Shown here: positions 14,024 to 25,978 of the stretch, piece by piece
Numbering within the stretch: the stretch's first letter is position 1
Layout of the letters: every line of letters begins with the position of its first letter
From: Bryoerythrophyllum caledonicum
Lineage: Eukaryota; Streptophyta; Bryopsida; Pottiales; Pottiaceae
Assembly: GCA_963971425.1 (NCBI GenBank)
Contig: OZ020521.1
Location: forward strand, 4,605,519-4,669,518
Reading direction: 5' to 3'
Length of the DNA: 64,000 nucleotides
The notes under the pieces: generated by a model
What the model was told of the DNA's origin: nothing
Databases searched by the model: none
The model's input: the letters and a program-made list of their open reading frames with translations, nothing else
Made by a program: the position numbers and the translations under genes

Positions 14024-15020
14024 GTCTTCCATTAGCGTCAATCACTGCTAGTAACCTAGAGGGCAAAGAATGACATAGTTGAAGGAGCTTTGTACCATTG
14101 ACTAACTTCCACTCTCTTTCAAGAACTACCTTCAACACATCTAAGCTTCTAGGGCATTGTTTGCCATGTTGCACAACATCTTTTAACATCCTCCAAACGT
14201 TCTCGATTGGATTGAGATCGAGAGAGTTTGCAGGCCAGTTGAGTTTTTCGAGAAGGTGGCTTTGTCTCCATTCTTCACATATTTTGCTCCTATGGACGGG
14301 TGCCCCATCTTCCATAAGCACTCCTTGTGGAATTTGACCCATGAAATGAACCAATTTGGCATCGTAAACCACTTCTATAAAATCCTTAGCAGAACGTTGA
14401 CCTTTAGGCATAAAGACAAGTTCTGACTTTTGTCCTCCGGCAAATGCGCCCCAATTCATTAAAGAAGTCCTTCCACTTTTAAAAGTAGGAGCTAGACAAC
14501 TTGATGAATAACGCTCGTATGCACTTCTCCAAACATGAATTTGCCGAGAATTTTTTCCAATTTCAAAAGTAGATTCATCTGTCCAAACAACACGCTCCCA
14601 CTCTTTTGCACTCCATCCACGGTACTTCTGAGCAAAAGCTAATCGTTGAGACATGTGACGAGGTGTCAAAAAAGGTTTTTTGACTGCAATTCAACTAAAA
14701 ATGCCATTTTTATGTAAGACCCTTTGAATAGTACGTCTACACACTTGAGTAGGACATGCATTGGTAATCTCTGAGAGTGAAGAGCAACGATGAATTTTTG
14801 AGTAATGCACAATACTATGAACATCTCTATCACTAAGCTTTTTAGCGTGACTTCCACCGCAAGGTTTGCGCTTGTAGGTTCCATCTTCTCTAAATGTTTT
14901 TACTAACCTTGTAACTGTTCTAATAGGAACTCCAATAGTAGCTGCAATTTGAACTCCTGTAAATCCTCCCTCACTCAAACCTATAATGCGAGCACGAATT
15001 TCATCTGAAATTGCCATCAT
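14010..15020 (-). pseudogene. Tc1-family DD34E transposase, one in-frame stop
   Basis: Reading starts at 15020 and ends at 14010, about 336 codons, the usual Tc1 length. The N-terminal part has helix-turn-helix segments (GFTGVQIAATIGVPIRTVTR and LSEITNACPTQVCRRTIQRV). The DDE domain has VVWTDEST, VLMEDGAPVH and LDLNPIENVW. Counting from the second Asp to the Glu gives 34 intervening residues, so DD34E. A single TGA at 14691-14693 separates the DNA-binding and catalytic halves, and the frame continues with IAVKKPFLTPRH. CGA to TGA at a conserved Arg is a likely origin. Confidence 0.9.
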
Positions 15021-15640
15021 AAACTTATAGAGTGCGTGATGCTAGCTACAGCAGTAGAGTACGGGTTAGAGCAGAGCAAGGGGGAGAGAAGGGGGCCAAG
15101 GGGCTAGAGCAGAGCAAAGGGGGTTGTAGAATTGACACGTGACAATTGGCAGAGGAAGGAGAACAGGGCTGGAGCAGAGCAAGGAGGAGAGAAGGGAGCC
15201 AAGGCGCTGGAGCAGAGATGAAAGAGAAGGGTCGCCAAAACACAAGCCCATATGCATACATGAAAAATCGTTTTGCTCTTAATCACTCATCATGTATGCC
15301 CAATGTGAATCAACACTCATGCATCCCACAATACAACACTCTCTGTTTTGAGGATTGTCTCAACATTCAGTCTATCACAAATCACACACACCATTCCCTT
15401 TACGTAGTGTTCAATAGATATTTAGAAGAAAAAATTTGTCATGTGTCTAATGCACACTTTATGGCCAAGTGGATTCTTCTGCATGGAACACCTCTTCACT
15501 TCTTCATTTAGATGTTATTGATCTTTTTGAGAAGCATTTGTGTTTGGTGGCTTACTCACATGATTGAGTTCAATGAAAAAGCATGAGGTGTCAAAGATAT
15601 TTTGACATTTTCAATATGACCTTCAAATTGTTTATCATAG

Positions 15641-16220
15641 TTACACATGTTGATAGATATGGAATAACTTTTTTTATGTATGTCTTTTGGCTTTGAAATT
15701 TATCCCACATGTTACCAGCGTAGAGATGATTTTGTGCCAAAAATTTCATTACGTATCAACAAAAACTCAATCCTAAGGAGGGCGTCAAAGTTGGAAGTAG
15801 TAAAATGGTTTTCCCCTTTGTTTCTCAAAACTACACATGTTGGTAGATTTGGAATATTATTTTTTGTATGGGTCTTTTGGACTTGAAATTTTCCACACAT
15901 GCCAACAACATAAAAATGTTTTTGCTTCAAAAATTTCATGGGCAAAAAAATTTCCTCAATTCTTGGGAGGGTGTCAAAATTGGCAGCTGTGACACTTTTC
16001 TCACAGCTATCCCATGTTGGTAGATCTTGCATAAGTTTTTTTGTATAAGTCTCCTGGACTTGAAATTTGGTATGCATGTTTTCAACATAAAGATGATGTT
16101 GTCCCCAAATTTTCATGGTAAAATAACAATTTCTCAGCTTTGAGGAGGGTGTCAAAGTTGGCAGCAGTAGGACACTATCCCTGGAACTACTAAACGGCCA
16201 ATTTGAATGTCACCCTATTG
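15641..16220 (-). repeat. Right terminal inverted repeat of the Tc1-like element
   Basis: Inverse copy of 13443-14023 with scattered substitutions and small indels. The two arms pair almost base for base near the tips and diverge slightly toward the transposase, suggesting a moderately old insertion. Confidence 0.8.
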
Positions 16221-16738
16221 TACATTCATACATCGTTCATCTGTCTGGATGTGATCATTGTGAAGAGTCTTCCAAGTGCAATTCTGGAATCTTTCCACTG
16301 GAATTTTAGAATCTTTCCACTGGTTGGCAATGGTTGGTGGTCGGTTCAAGCTTTTGGCATTCCGTAGAAAGCACCGCCCGGCATCCTTTGGTTATGGAGG
16401 GGTTCTTGAAGGCCCATTAGTCAGCCGCACGACGGCACCCGCCAACCAAGTCCTACAGAAACGCAGATCATGAGTCCATTACCTCCAACTTTTCATGCAT
16501 GGTCCTGAAGATCCAGCTCCTTTCCACTTGGATCTGTCCGACGCCGACATGAGCCACGAACCCACACCGTACAATACGACAATTCCGAAACTCCCCTTGC
16601 GTCTTCCTCTCATCAAAACTAATAACGCAAAGCCGCTGCATGCTAGGATCTCGGCAAACCATTGCACTACAGTGCACCACAAAGCTGATTACTAGTTTTC
16701 TCTGTCAACGCTGTGCCTGCGAGCTTTCGATTGAGGCG

Positions 16739-18025
16739 ATGGCGGTGCCGCGCGTGAAGCTGGGGTCGCAGGGCCTGGAGGTCTCGCAGCAGGGCTTGGG
16801 GTGCATGGGCATGAGTTGGTTCTATGGCCCGCCCGCGCCCGAGCAGGACATGATCGACCTGATCCACCACGCGGTGGAGCGCGGCGTAACGTTCCTCGAC
16901 ACATCCGACGTGTACGGCCCCTTCACCAACGAAGTCCTCCTCGGGAAGGTGAAGATCGACTTACAACCTACTAGTAAGGTTCGTGTCAATTCTAAGGAGG
17001 AGAAGTAGGAGCTGGCCGATGATTGTTGTTGTTTTCTCTTGTACCAGGCGATCAAGGGGATTCGCAACAAGGTGCAGCTTGCGACGAAATTCGCCAACTA
17101 CATCGACGAGCAGGGCAAGTCCACCGTGCGCGGCGACCCAGAGCACGTGCACGCGGCGTTCGAGGCGAGTTTGAAGCGGTTGGACGTGGACTACATCGAC
17201 TTGTACTACCAGCACCGCGTCGACACCAAGGTCCCCATCGAAGTCACGGTCGGGGCGATGAAGGAGCTCGTGAAGCAGGGCAAGGTGAAGTACCTGGGAT
17301 TGTCGGAGGCGTGCGCGTCCGACATTCGGCGCGCGCACGCTGTGCATCCCATCACTGCTGTGCAGTTGGAGTGGTCCCTGTGGGCGCGTGATGCGGAGGA
17401 GGATATCATCCCCACTTGCAGGTACTGCTTCACATGGATAAACGTAGGGCGTCGCATCAGGTTTTCAGCAAGACTTCGCTTACAGTAGCTCACATTCTGG
17501 ATGTGTGTTGCAGAGAGCTGGGAATTGGGATTGTGTCGTACAGTCCTCTCGGTCGGGGTTTCTTCGCTGGTTTCAAGCCACACGAGGCAAGTGAGGACGA
17601 CTTCAGGAAGGTGAGTAAATCACACAACCGGCTATCTATCACACACCTACAGGCTCTTACGTTCTTCTGACTTACAGGTGCAGGAGAGATTCTCCGGGGA
17701 GAATCTGGAGAAGAACGAGCGGCTGCGGCAGCGCGTGAGCGAGATAGCTGAGAAGAAGCAGTGCTCGTCCAACCAGCTGGCGCTGGCGTGGGTGCAGCAC
17801 AAGGGGCGCGACGTGGTGCCCATCCCCGGGACCACGAAGCGGAAGAACCTGGAGTCCAACATCGACGCCGTGCGCGTGCAGCTGAGCGCGGAGGAGGTCG
17901 CGGAGCTGGAGGCGGCCGTGCCCGCGGAGGCCGTCGCCGGGGACCGCTACAACGCGAACTATATGCACACGACGTGGCGCTACGCGCAGTCGCCGCCTCT
18001 GTCGTCCTGGAAGGGTTCCTCGTGA
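16739..18025 (+). CDS. Aldo-keto reductase, plant auxin-induced/PCNT115 type, copy 2
   Basis: Paralogue of copy 1 with the same role prediction. Exons 16739-16948, 17048-17421, 17514-17610 and 17678-18025 join in frame to 342 residues; introns are 99, 92 and 67 bp, all GT-AG. The Asp/Tyr/Lys/His tetrad is conserved. Compared with copy 1 there are about 17 substitutions. They cluster at residue 27 (Trp here, Ala in copy 1 and most relatives), in the segment after Lys84 ([17 protein letters not shown] here) and at the C-terminus. There this copy keeps the family-like DRYNANYMH. The C-terminus suggests copy 2 is closer to the ancestor there, and residue 27 the reverse. The Tc1-like insertion lies 519 bp upstream of the ATG and may have separated distal promoter elements. 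Confidence 0.93.
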
Positions 18026-20772
18026 ATCATGCAACACTGTAATAGTTGCTCTCTCATGGTTTTGCTCCAAACCCTGAAATTCTAAACCCTGAACCTTTAA
18101 CCCTGGAACGTCGGAGCCCATCATCGTGGATGATGTGGAAGTTGGGAAGATGATTTTGGATGTAAAAACGTTGTCTATCGTTCAGTATCAGATCTCAAAT
18201 TCATTTTTCGGACACTTTGTGTCCGCTTCGACGTTCTAGGGTTAAGGACCAGAGGGTCACTTTTGGAGTAATCTGTGAATTTGGTGGACTCTTATTTCAT
18301 CTCTGTTTGATCCGCGACCTAAGCTAAGTTTTGAGGATGTGCGCCTCCTACGTGTGAGAATGTGGGCCTTTGACAAATGCTGTGAGAATGTGCACCTCTA
18401 ACAAATGCTGTGAGAATATGCGTAGAGTCTGAGGGGTGAACTTCAGTAATTTACGTGAAGTGCAGTTGGGATGAAATGTACCCTCTCTATAGATGATGTT
18501 CTACATGGTCTATCACACTCGTAGATTCTTCCCAGCCCTCATGAGCTCAACGGGTTATGAGAAATAAAAATGAGATTTTGGATATGTGTACAGAGTACGT
18601 TTCTGGTGGTAAAGTTTTGGCGTTTGTTTATTCAGGTGTGGGATGGAACGTCGGTGTGAAGCTCTTGATGTTGACTGTAATCTATGATGTAATATCATTA
18701 CATGAGCTCTTGACTTCTCCATTCTCTTTGTGAGAAGGGGTGGCATGGTACCATGAATGTGTGAGTCTTTTTTTCTTAAATGCAAATATGTACGTGGTGT
18801 GTGCATTTTCAAACAAAGCCTCGATGGTTTATGTGGGATCCCATCGATGGATCGCAAAACTTGTCCACACACATATTACATGTGGATGGCTCGCTTGTGA
18901 AATTAGACAACAATCTTAAATTGGGAGTAAACTTTCTATGTACAAAATATGGTGGAAATACTACTAGGCCCACATTGAATCTCCTATCATGTGTATCTAG
19001 ATTACTTCAAAATTCTAAGGGCTTGTTGTCTGAAGAATTAACTAGCAGACAAAGATATAAATGAAGATTGATATGATTGCACTTCAAACATCTCTTCTTT
19101 ACAAAATTTAGACATTGAAAGCAAGAACTATATGAATAGACACTTCATTCATGCCGGTCTTTAAAATGATCAAAATTCTTCTTTCAAAATGAAATGGGTA
19201 AGCTAGAGCCACCCAATTCTGATCACTTAAGCTAGTTGGGGACTCAAATGACATTGTCCAAATAACATTTAATATGTAGAAAGATGCGCAATTAGGAATG
19301 AAACTCAACAATTAGTCTCAAAGATTTGGAATTGATATAGAATTTAAAAGCCCAAAAACCACGGGAGCCCAAAATCAAATTGTAGAGTAAATGAGATTTG
19401 GTGCCCTCTTTTGTCCAATGCCAATAAGTGAGAGTGAATAAAAAGAAAGAAGACATGCCATGAATAACCAACTCATGGAGGTACCCAATACCGATCGGCC
19501 TTGTTTGACTTTCGAGGCAAGGCCACTAATGAGAACTCAATTGAGGTGGAGCAACCCAAAATTGCACACTTCATGACCCAATGCCGATAATGACTCGTGT
19601 TTTTAGATTTTAAGCTATCAATTTTGGATCGCTTCATGCACCATTTCATGCATTTACCATTGTCATGCACCATTCCATGCATACTCTGCTCATTGAAATT
19701 GGGGGCCGATCAAAATTGGGTGCCTCTACCTTATATAAAGTGAAAACTGTTGTAATCAGCAAGTTAAAAAATTATACAATCCACAAAATTCTGCACAAAC
19801 ATAACTACTATCTGAAAGCAACACCTAAGCTCATCAATATTACATACTCAATGATTATAACCTAGAATTTCCAACCTCCTTCTCAATTGTAGGTAAAATC
19901 CAGCCAATTTACAGGAACAGTTGAATCATCCTTTGAAAAACCTTCTCCATGAGTACCATGGTAAAAATCCTCCTGCAATTGCCAAACAAAAGAGCATTCT
20001 TTATATCACTACTCTTATAAACTGAGTGGCAAATCTAGGGCATCATTGAATTGTTCCCACTGACTTAGAGAATGGAAAAACTAGGAGGTGGCTCATTCAA
20101 CTCGGAGAAGTGAAAGAGAAGACGATTGAGCAACATTACCACAGTTGCCGCATCGGAAGTAGTATCCAGCCTTCTTAACAAGCCCTGATCCACCGCATAC
20201 TGAGCACCGTTGCTGAGCGGCCTGCAGCAATTACGCCTCATAATAGAGTTAGTTACTTGTAAAGTCACCCAATTTAGTCTCAATATGATACCAGTCTTTT
20301 GATTTTATAAAACTACTACTCTTTCCTCACAAAGTCACAGAGTATGTGTTGACGTAAGTACTCACGTACTATATATTAATACTGGAGTATGTGTACTCAA
20401 CACATATTATGCTACTGTAAACGTGTTGCCTGGTGAGGGACGGAGTACCGGTACTCCTACGTACTCAACACCTCGGACTCAGGTACGTGAGTTCAATGCA
20501 CCTTGTGACCCTGTTTAATCACTCTTAATAGCTATTAAATTGATGGAAGAGTTTGGTGGTCTCAAGAGTTAAGCTAGCAACACATTTAACCGTCATTCAG
20601 AAGGAAGAGAGAGAGGTCATGTTGTTTCCGAGCTGCCTTCTTCCTTGAAGAAAATTGAGAGCTATTTAGGGCTCATTTCAGGTCAAAATGCTTGGTATTG
20701 TTGCCTGACTTTACAAACAACTCTAATATCAAAGTAAGTGTCACCATTCCAATCTATAATTTGAGCTGGTTA
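18026..20772. other. AKR copy 2 downstream flank, no gene recognised
   Basis: Aligns with the copy 1 downstream flank (6765-7683 and 9949-11141) with many small differences. Extra material includes a roughly 130-bp stretch near 18105-18240 and a run of GTGAGAATGTG-type words near 18350-18425. A roughly 230-bp piece at 20115-20440 is also absent from unit A. No convincing ORF. Confidence 0.55.
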
Positions 20773-22144
20773 CACTATAAGAAACCCGTGTTTTTTGTGA
20801 CAGGGCAACTAACGTGCAATTATGTTTTGTGCAGCATCCGGCACGTCAACGTTGACGTCCAAAAAAATCCGTTATAATTGACATGCGAAAAACATGCCAA
20901 AATCTCAAAAAACAGGCCCACGTTTTTTAAAACATCACAAAAACTTGGAGGTTGAAGGTGTTAAAAATCTGCCATGTGGCTGCCACGTCGCGTCCACGTC
21001 ATCGCCACATGGACGGGCAGTGCCACATCCCCAACTTTTTCATCCGGGCCCTTGGTAATGTGGCCCATGATGTGGCGCATGACGTGGCATTAGATTGTGA
21101 CTAGGCTTGCATACGTGGACCCGCCATTTTATGACGTGGCACCTTTAAAATATGACGTGTCACTTTTAAAATATGACGTGGCATGTCCAATCAGCATAGT
21201 TTAATGCAATAATTAATTGTGGACAGTGTAAATTGGGACGTCATTTCTAACACGGTATGTTTTCTGTGACGTTCGTTATGACGTTTTCTGTGACGTTCGT
21301 TGAGATGGAGGTCACCAAAAGCAAGCACCAAGTCAGCAAAAGTAAGTGCCATGTCACCAAAAAGAAGTGCCATGTCATCAAAAAGTACCGTATCACTTTA
21401 AGTTTCAAGGGTAATTCAAATTCATCCAAATAGATGGATGAAAGTGAATCACTCTTGATTCAAGTGTGATGAGATAGGAGAGAAGGCCTTACATATATAT
21501 ACAATGGGATGCACAAGTGGTGACAATCCATATGGGATTATTGGATTTGTCATGGTGTTAGCCTCGTGTTAGCATAAACATTAAAATGTCACAGTAGATG
21601 TCCATCCAGACGTCTGTTCCAACATCCTCTTTGCCTACATGGCAGCTGATTTCAACCTTGCCTACGTGGCACAAACATTTTTAAAAGAATCCAATTTCTA
21701 CCTTGCCTACGTGGCTCAAACATGTTTTCTGTGATGTCAGTAAGGACATTCACGTTTTTTGTGACGTCAGTAACGACATCCACGATTTTATTTTTTTTAG
21801 GGGTCAGCCGATCTCCATTGTGTTTTAACCGTTGGGTAGTGTTTTACGGGAGGTTGCAGTAACAATCTCCAAGTTACTCACAGTAAAGTTGAAACCCCCC
21901 TGCCGACGTGGCATTGTCACCTTTCTGAGGACGTTGTCTAAAACATGACTATGTTCACTAGGACGTCCCGCAAAACAAATACGTTTATGCTAACATCTTC
22001 GCGTTTTTCCGCCAATTTTTCCATGTTTGGTGCAACATCCACCAGAATCCGAGAGCCCAAGGCTCGGCCCGTTCGCAAAAACATGTTTTGAAAAACACAC
22101 TTGATCACAGCTAACGTCATAAAAATCACGGGTTTCTTATAGTG
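20773..22144. mobile_element. Non-autonomous CACTA transposon 1
   Basis: Begins CACTATAAGAAACCCGTG and ends with the inverse, CACGGGTTTCTTATAGTG. It is flanked by the 3-bp duplication TTA (20770-20772, 22145-22147), as expected for CACTA elements. Unit A has the empty site as a single TTA at 11142-11144. It is 1372 bp with no transposase. The body is packed with ACGT-core words (GACGTGGC, CCACGTC, GACGTTC) in both orientations, presumably subterminal transposase-binding repeats. ORFs inside (for example minus 21191-21373) are repeat translations. Confidence 0.93.
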
Positions 22145-22478
22145 TTACGACAAATACTAGGAATGCGTTTTACTTACAATACGCTTGCTGAACTCGATTC
22201 CCGCCACCACGAACGGCGTCACTCCAGCTGCCAATCTCACACACACAATTATAAGCCCCGCTCGCAAATTACACCTCAACCCAATGCCCGCCATAGCCCA
22301 CCTTCGTGTAAACCCAACTTCAAATTCAAGGAAAATGATGGAATAGCAAGAATTTTCTCACCGAGAGCTCCGGCCCAGATTTGCCAGATGAGGTCAGGCG
22401 CAGCAGTCTGCACGGATTGCGAGGCCTCCACGAGCTCCGACACAGCACGCACTCTGCGATGATCCCTACTACGGAGCG

Positions 22479-23110
22479 CTATTTGTGGGCGAGCTTGTTG
22501 AGCACGCTGTAGGAACTGGACCCTCGATTTGAGTGGCGTCCTCGAGAATTTGAAGTGGAATAATTAGTTTTTTTTTTTGGCGAGTGCCTCTTCTCGATCA
22601 TCTCTTTCCTTCTCATGTGTGCGAGTACCATCTTCGAGAAGTACCATGAATTCAAGCTCTGGATATGTGAGTTGCTCGTTCTTGGTTGCGGCAAAAGTGG
22701 CAACTAGCTGCAGAAAAAACAACCATGAAGGTTGGAGACTTGGGAGTACGTTGTCCACGACCTCATTATCTGGCACTAAAACATTGATGTTAGCAAGGTG
22801 TGCAAGTATAGAGTTGACATTTCTAAGACGATCTACAAGTTTCATCTTTTCTGACATTCTCAGATTCCAAAGTTGTTGACTAAGATTTATTCTCTTGTTG
22901 GTTGAACCTTCCTCAAAGAAGGTACATAACCTAGTTCACACAACCCTACAATCTCTCATGTTCATGATATGAAGCAAGATGTGCTTTTTCACTAATGCGA
23001 CAATAATTGCTACTCCCTTGTCTCATTGTTCTTCGAGGTCACCTCTATTGCTACTGGGGTGGGAAGAAGTCAATATTGCCCCTTGCCAAACAGCTGCCGT
23101 GGTGATAGAT
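22479..23110 (-). pseudogene. copia-type gag remnant (unit B)
   Basis: Paralogue of 11466-12110 with the same MSEKMKLVDRLRNVNSIL segment and a VPDNEVVDNVLPSLQPSW variant. It has similar stops and a frameshift near its 3-prime end. It precedes the LTR/PBS junction at 25163, but the solo-LTR-like insertion now separates them. Confidence 0.7.
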
Positions 23111-23790
23111 GTGGCGGACAAAATATCCTACATAAAATGAAATAGGCTGCGCACTCCTAGGTAAGCCTAGATCAACTACACTAAACACTGAATATAGTGA
23201 AGAGGGATTATTGATGTAGATCATCCACACTAATTTCCATCAAAGCATGTGCATGCCAAGTTTTGATTGGGTATTTGTTCTCAAGCAAGTGTGTGTCAGT
23301 CAACAACTGCATGTAAATTTTCAATTAGTGTAGGAAATTTCAAATAGTCTAGTCTACACTATATTCAGGGAACGGTGTACCTGCGAGAGCTTATGACGTG
23401 TCAAGATCGTGCTAGTTTTATATGCCCACATCGCATAGTTTTCTCCACCCTGAAGCTTGGATACTTAGGGGCATCACGATTTCTCAGGACTGACTCCATC
23501 CAACTAGACAATGCTAGTAAAAAAAAATTGGTTTGAGGCAACGCGCTGTCGTGATGCGATACAGTTCATGATATAAAAAATAAGATTGAGAAGAAAAATG
23601 GGGAATTTAGTTGGTTAAGGTAATTGTGGAGAATAAACAGTTTTTTTCCTCAATTACCCTACCAGGCCAGAAGCTTATCTTAGAGGATCTTTTCTGCATC
23701 TTGTGACTAGCTCAGGGCTTTGGAGCATCCACTAGCTGGATTTGCTGCTGATTCCGGCAGTCCCTTGACCACGCCAGCGCCAGCCGCTCT

Positions 23791-23870
23791 GACAAGCCAA
23801 GGAATCGAACTCGGACCGGCGAGGTGCAACGAAAAGCTTAGCCAACCGAACTAAGCCGCGGTCGATGGCA
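23791..23870 (-). other. tRNA-like segment with RNA polymerase III A and B box words
   Basis: On the minus strand, GCTTAGTTCGGTTGGCTAAGC forms a D-arm/A-box-like hairpin. About 30 bases later CCGAGTTCGATTCCTTGG gives a paired T-arm and B box. The acceptor arms do not pair fully and no clear anticodon loop is seen. It is a tRNA-derived SINE head or tRNA relic, not a working tRNA gene. Confidence 0.5.
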
Positions 23871-24207
23871 GTACGTGGGCTCTAATGATATTTAAGCTAT
23901 TCTCTAACTCTTCTATGATCAAAAAATTTAAACAGAGTGCTATGGTATTATAGTTTGTAGTAGAAATAAGAAATGTTTAGTTTGGGGGTTAGTTTAGGGG
24001 GAGAAATATAGTGCCAACTTGTAGTAGAGTTATAGGTTAGGAAATAAAAGTCAAGCTAGGCTTATGTGGGAAGATTTGGATAAGATTTTGAGGTAAATAG
24101 ACTTTGGTGTCCAAGGGTGAGTCAAAAGGAAGGCTAGAGAAGCATGGGCTGATTTAGGCCCTTGACTTTTCTTCCCTCCTCCCTCGGCCAAAGCCTCCTC
24201 CATTTAG

Positions 24208-24215
24208 TATAAAAA
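24208..24215 (+). promoter_or_regulatory. TATA box in the solo-LTR-like insertion
   Basis: TATAAAAA within CATTTAGTATAAAAAGACGC, about 660 bp into the insertion, where a retroelement U3 promoter would be. About 30 bp downstream lies TCGAGTGTGACA, a plausible start region. Confidence 0.5.
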
Positions 24216-24249
24216 GACGCTCGGATTTTCGAGTGTGACAGGTAGAATT

Positions 24250-24960
24250 TTGTGAGTTTTGATGTCAGTTTTAAGAGTGTTGTAGAACTTGTTAATAGCT
24301 TTCCAACAAGCTATCATACACTCCAATCGGAATTATGTAGAAGCTGTGGTGTGGATTTGAATAAATGAGGGTACTGCTGCCATGAATTTTCGAGAGCAGT
24401 AACTTTGATTCCATGTAGAAACTTGTATATAAAGAGTGAGATAATGAATCTTTGTGTGTACAGTGTTGATTATATTAGCTTTCCAATGAGCTATTAGTAA
24501 GCTCAAATCCGAGTTGTTATGGAGTCGTGGCACTTGATCTATTGAAGGAGTGTTCTCGGAGGAGCGGGTTGTTTTCTACAAGTTTCAAGCAGCGACTTTG
24601 AGCAACTATAGTTCATTGCATATAGATTCAGTAGAATTGAGAATTTTATCACTTGTTGATCTTGTTGTTAGCTTTTCAAAAAGCTATTACGTAAGTGGAT
24701 TGGAGTTGGTTTGAGAGAGTTATGCTAGATTGAGTGGAAAGGAGTCAACTGTCTTGAGCAAATTAGAGCAGTGACTTTGATTCCTCATAGAAGCATTTGT
24801 ATAGATCTTTTTATATTTAAATTTTGTACGTATGAGCCTTACTATATTAGCTTTCTAGGAAGCTATTGCATGCTCATATAAAATTAAGTATGAAGTGGTA
24901 GAGCTTGATAGAATGAGAGAAGATTCTGTTGCCCCAAGTTCATTCAAACTACTTGTTTAA
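24250..24960 (+). repeat. Four imperfect 180-190-bp repeats with an AGCTTTC...AAGCT hairpin
   Basis: Each unit has an AGCTTTCC/AAGCTAT hairpin word (near 24297, 24477, 24670, 24849) and a CAG(T/C)(A/G)ACTTTGA stretch followed by TGTATA-like sequence. Related words occur in the opposite orientation at 42690-43090, suggesting a related LTR there. Confidence 0.65.
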
Positions 24961-25163
24961 ACATTTGCGAGGGTTTGTCAAGATGAGTCAAGAAATTTAC
25001 CTTTATTGAAGATCTAAGTCTTACTTTGTATTATTTCAAGTTTATCACCAATGAATATCGCCTTTATTACACCTCCTTTCTTCCTTTACTGAAATTGGTA
25101 GCAGCCAGGAACCCTGCGTTTTCCCAAGGCAAATTCTCTCTCCACGACAGCGCACTGATACCA

Positions 25164-25978
25164 TGTTGAGAAATCAACGAGTGATCTCAATTTCTGTAAT
25201 CAAATTAAAAGGAAGAGCTTTGAACTAAGCTCGGTACAAATACACAATGGATAATAGTAAAGAAGAGTATCTATCTGGTTAACCAGTAATGTGTTCCTAT
25301 CTATCTATTCAACTATCAATGGATGAATCATTTTGTACATTTGGTTTCTATCGACTGTTTCAACAGCTTTTTCATACACAAGTGATTTCATTAGGAGAAA
25401 GCCTACTGCACCTAAAACAGATCCTCGTAAGTTTTGAGTGGGACTACTGATCGATTCTCCTCCAAGATGATGTGTGACCGCGTTCACACATTTCTTCTCT
25501 TTTCTTCTATGCTTACGTGTAGAGATCACTAGAACTGGATTGAAATTTTCTGGAGTAGCCAATGTCAGAGGAACATGCACAGGTGTGACCTGTGATTCGG
25601 CGTATTACAAAGGAGACTGAGGGAAACGTTGAGGATGTTCTTGGATATATGTTAAGTACGGCAAAAGTAGAGCTTCTCTCTCGTATAGCAGAAATTCGGA
25701 CAAAAGTTGCTACTTTAGGAAGAAGAAAATAAAAGACTATTCTTCACAGCACACCAAATGATACACCAAACCATCACCCAAACCAAGTCTCGACTTCTTC
25801 ACCAAAAACCATCTCAACGACGTTGCATCCCGCATTACACATGATGAAACTCGGAACCGAGGTCATAGCAAGCTCAGGCCCTAACCGAAATGAACTACAC
25901 CACCACCGAACCCAAACCAACCACCACAACACAAACTGTTACAAAGCGCGAAGCGAACGGTGAAGATGCTGCCCAAGG
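25164..25978 (-). repeat. copia-like LTR, copy C (5-prime LTR of the unit B element)
   Basis: Starts TGTTGAGAAATCAAC next to the TGGTATCAGTGC primer site. It is similar to 12551-13392 but with deletions near 25600-25700 and an extra stretch near 25840-25900. Similarity stops at 25978. This is the third LTR copy bounding the two AKR units. Confidence 0.6.

Larger units (their letters stand above)
13443..16220 (-). mobile_element. Tc1-like transposon with long terminal inverted repeats, exact TA insertion
   Basis: The element is 2778 bp. Its ends are CAATAGGTTGACATTC and the inverse of CAATAGGGTGACATTC, flanked by TA on both sides (13441-13442, 16221-16222). The empty site is preserved in unit A as a single TA at 4963-4964, with identical flanks. 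This is canonical Tc1/mariner insertion. The inverted repeats run about 580 bp on each side. One transposase reading frame, broken by a single TGA, lies between them on the minus strand. Confidence 0.95.
23547..25149 (+). mobile_element. 1.6-kb solo-LTR-like insertion
   Basis: Interrupts the sequence that in unit A reads GGCAACGCGCACTAATACC. It starts TGTCGTG and ends CACGACA, a perfect 7-bp terminal inverse with TG...CA ends. It is flanked by GCGC (23543-23546, 25150-25153), a 4-bp duplication. A TATA box lies at 24208, then a tandem-repeat region and a short tail. No internal retroelement genes, so a solo LTR is likely. A tRNA-like segment lies near its left end. Confidence 0.75.
12551..25163. 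repeat. Tandem duplication unit B
   Basis: Second head-to-tail copy of the AKR unit; see unit A for the alignment. After removing the Tc1-like, CACTA and solo-LTR insertions it is about 6.86 kb, against about 6.15 kb for unit A without its PPDK insertion. Unit B begins and ends at the LTR/PBS junctions 12551 and 25163. Confidence 0.75.

Noticed and set aside
23791-23870. Functional tRNA gene
   Set aside because: A and B box words are good, but the acceptor stem and anticodon loop do not form.
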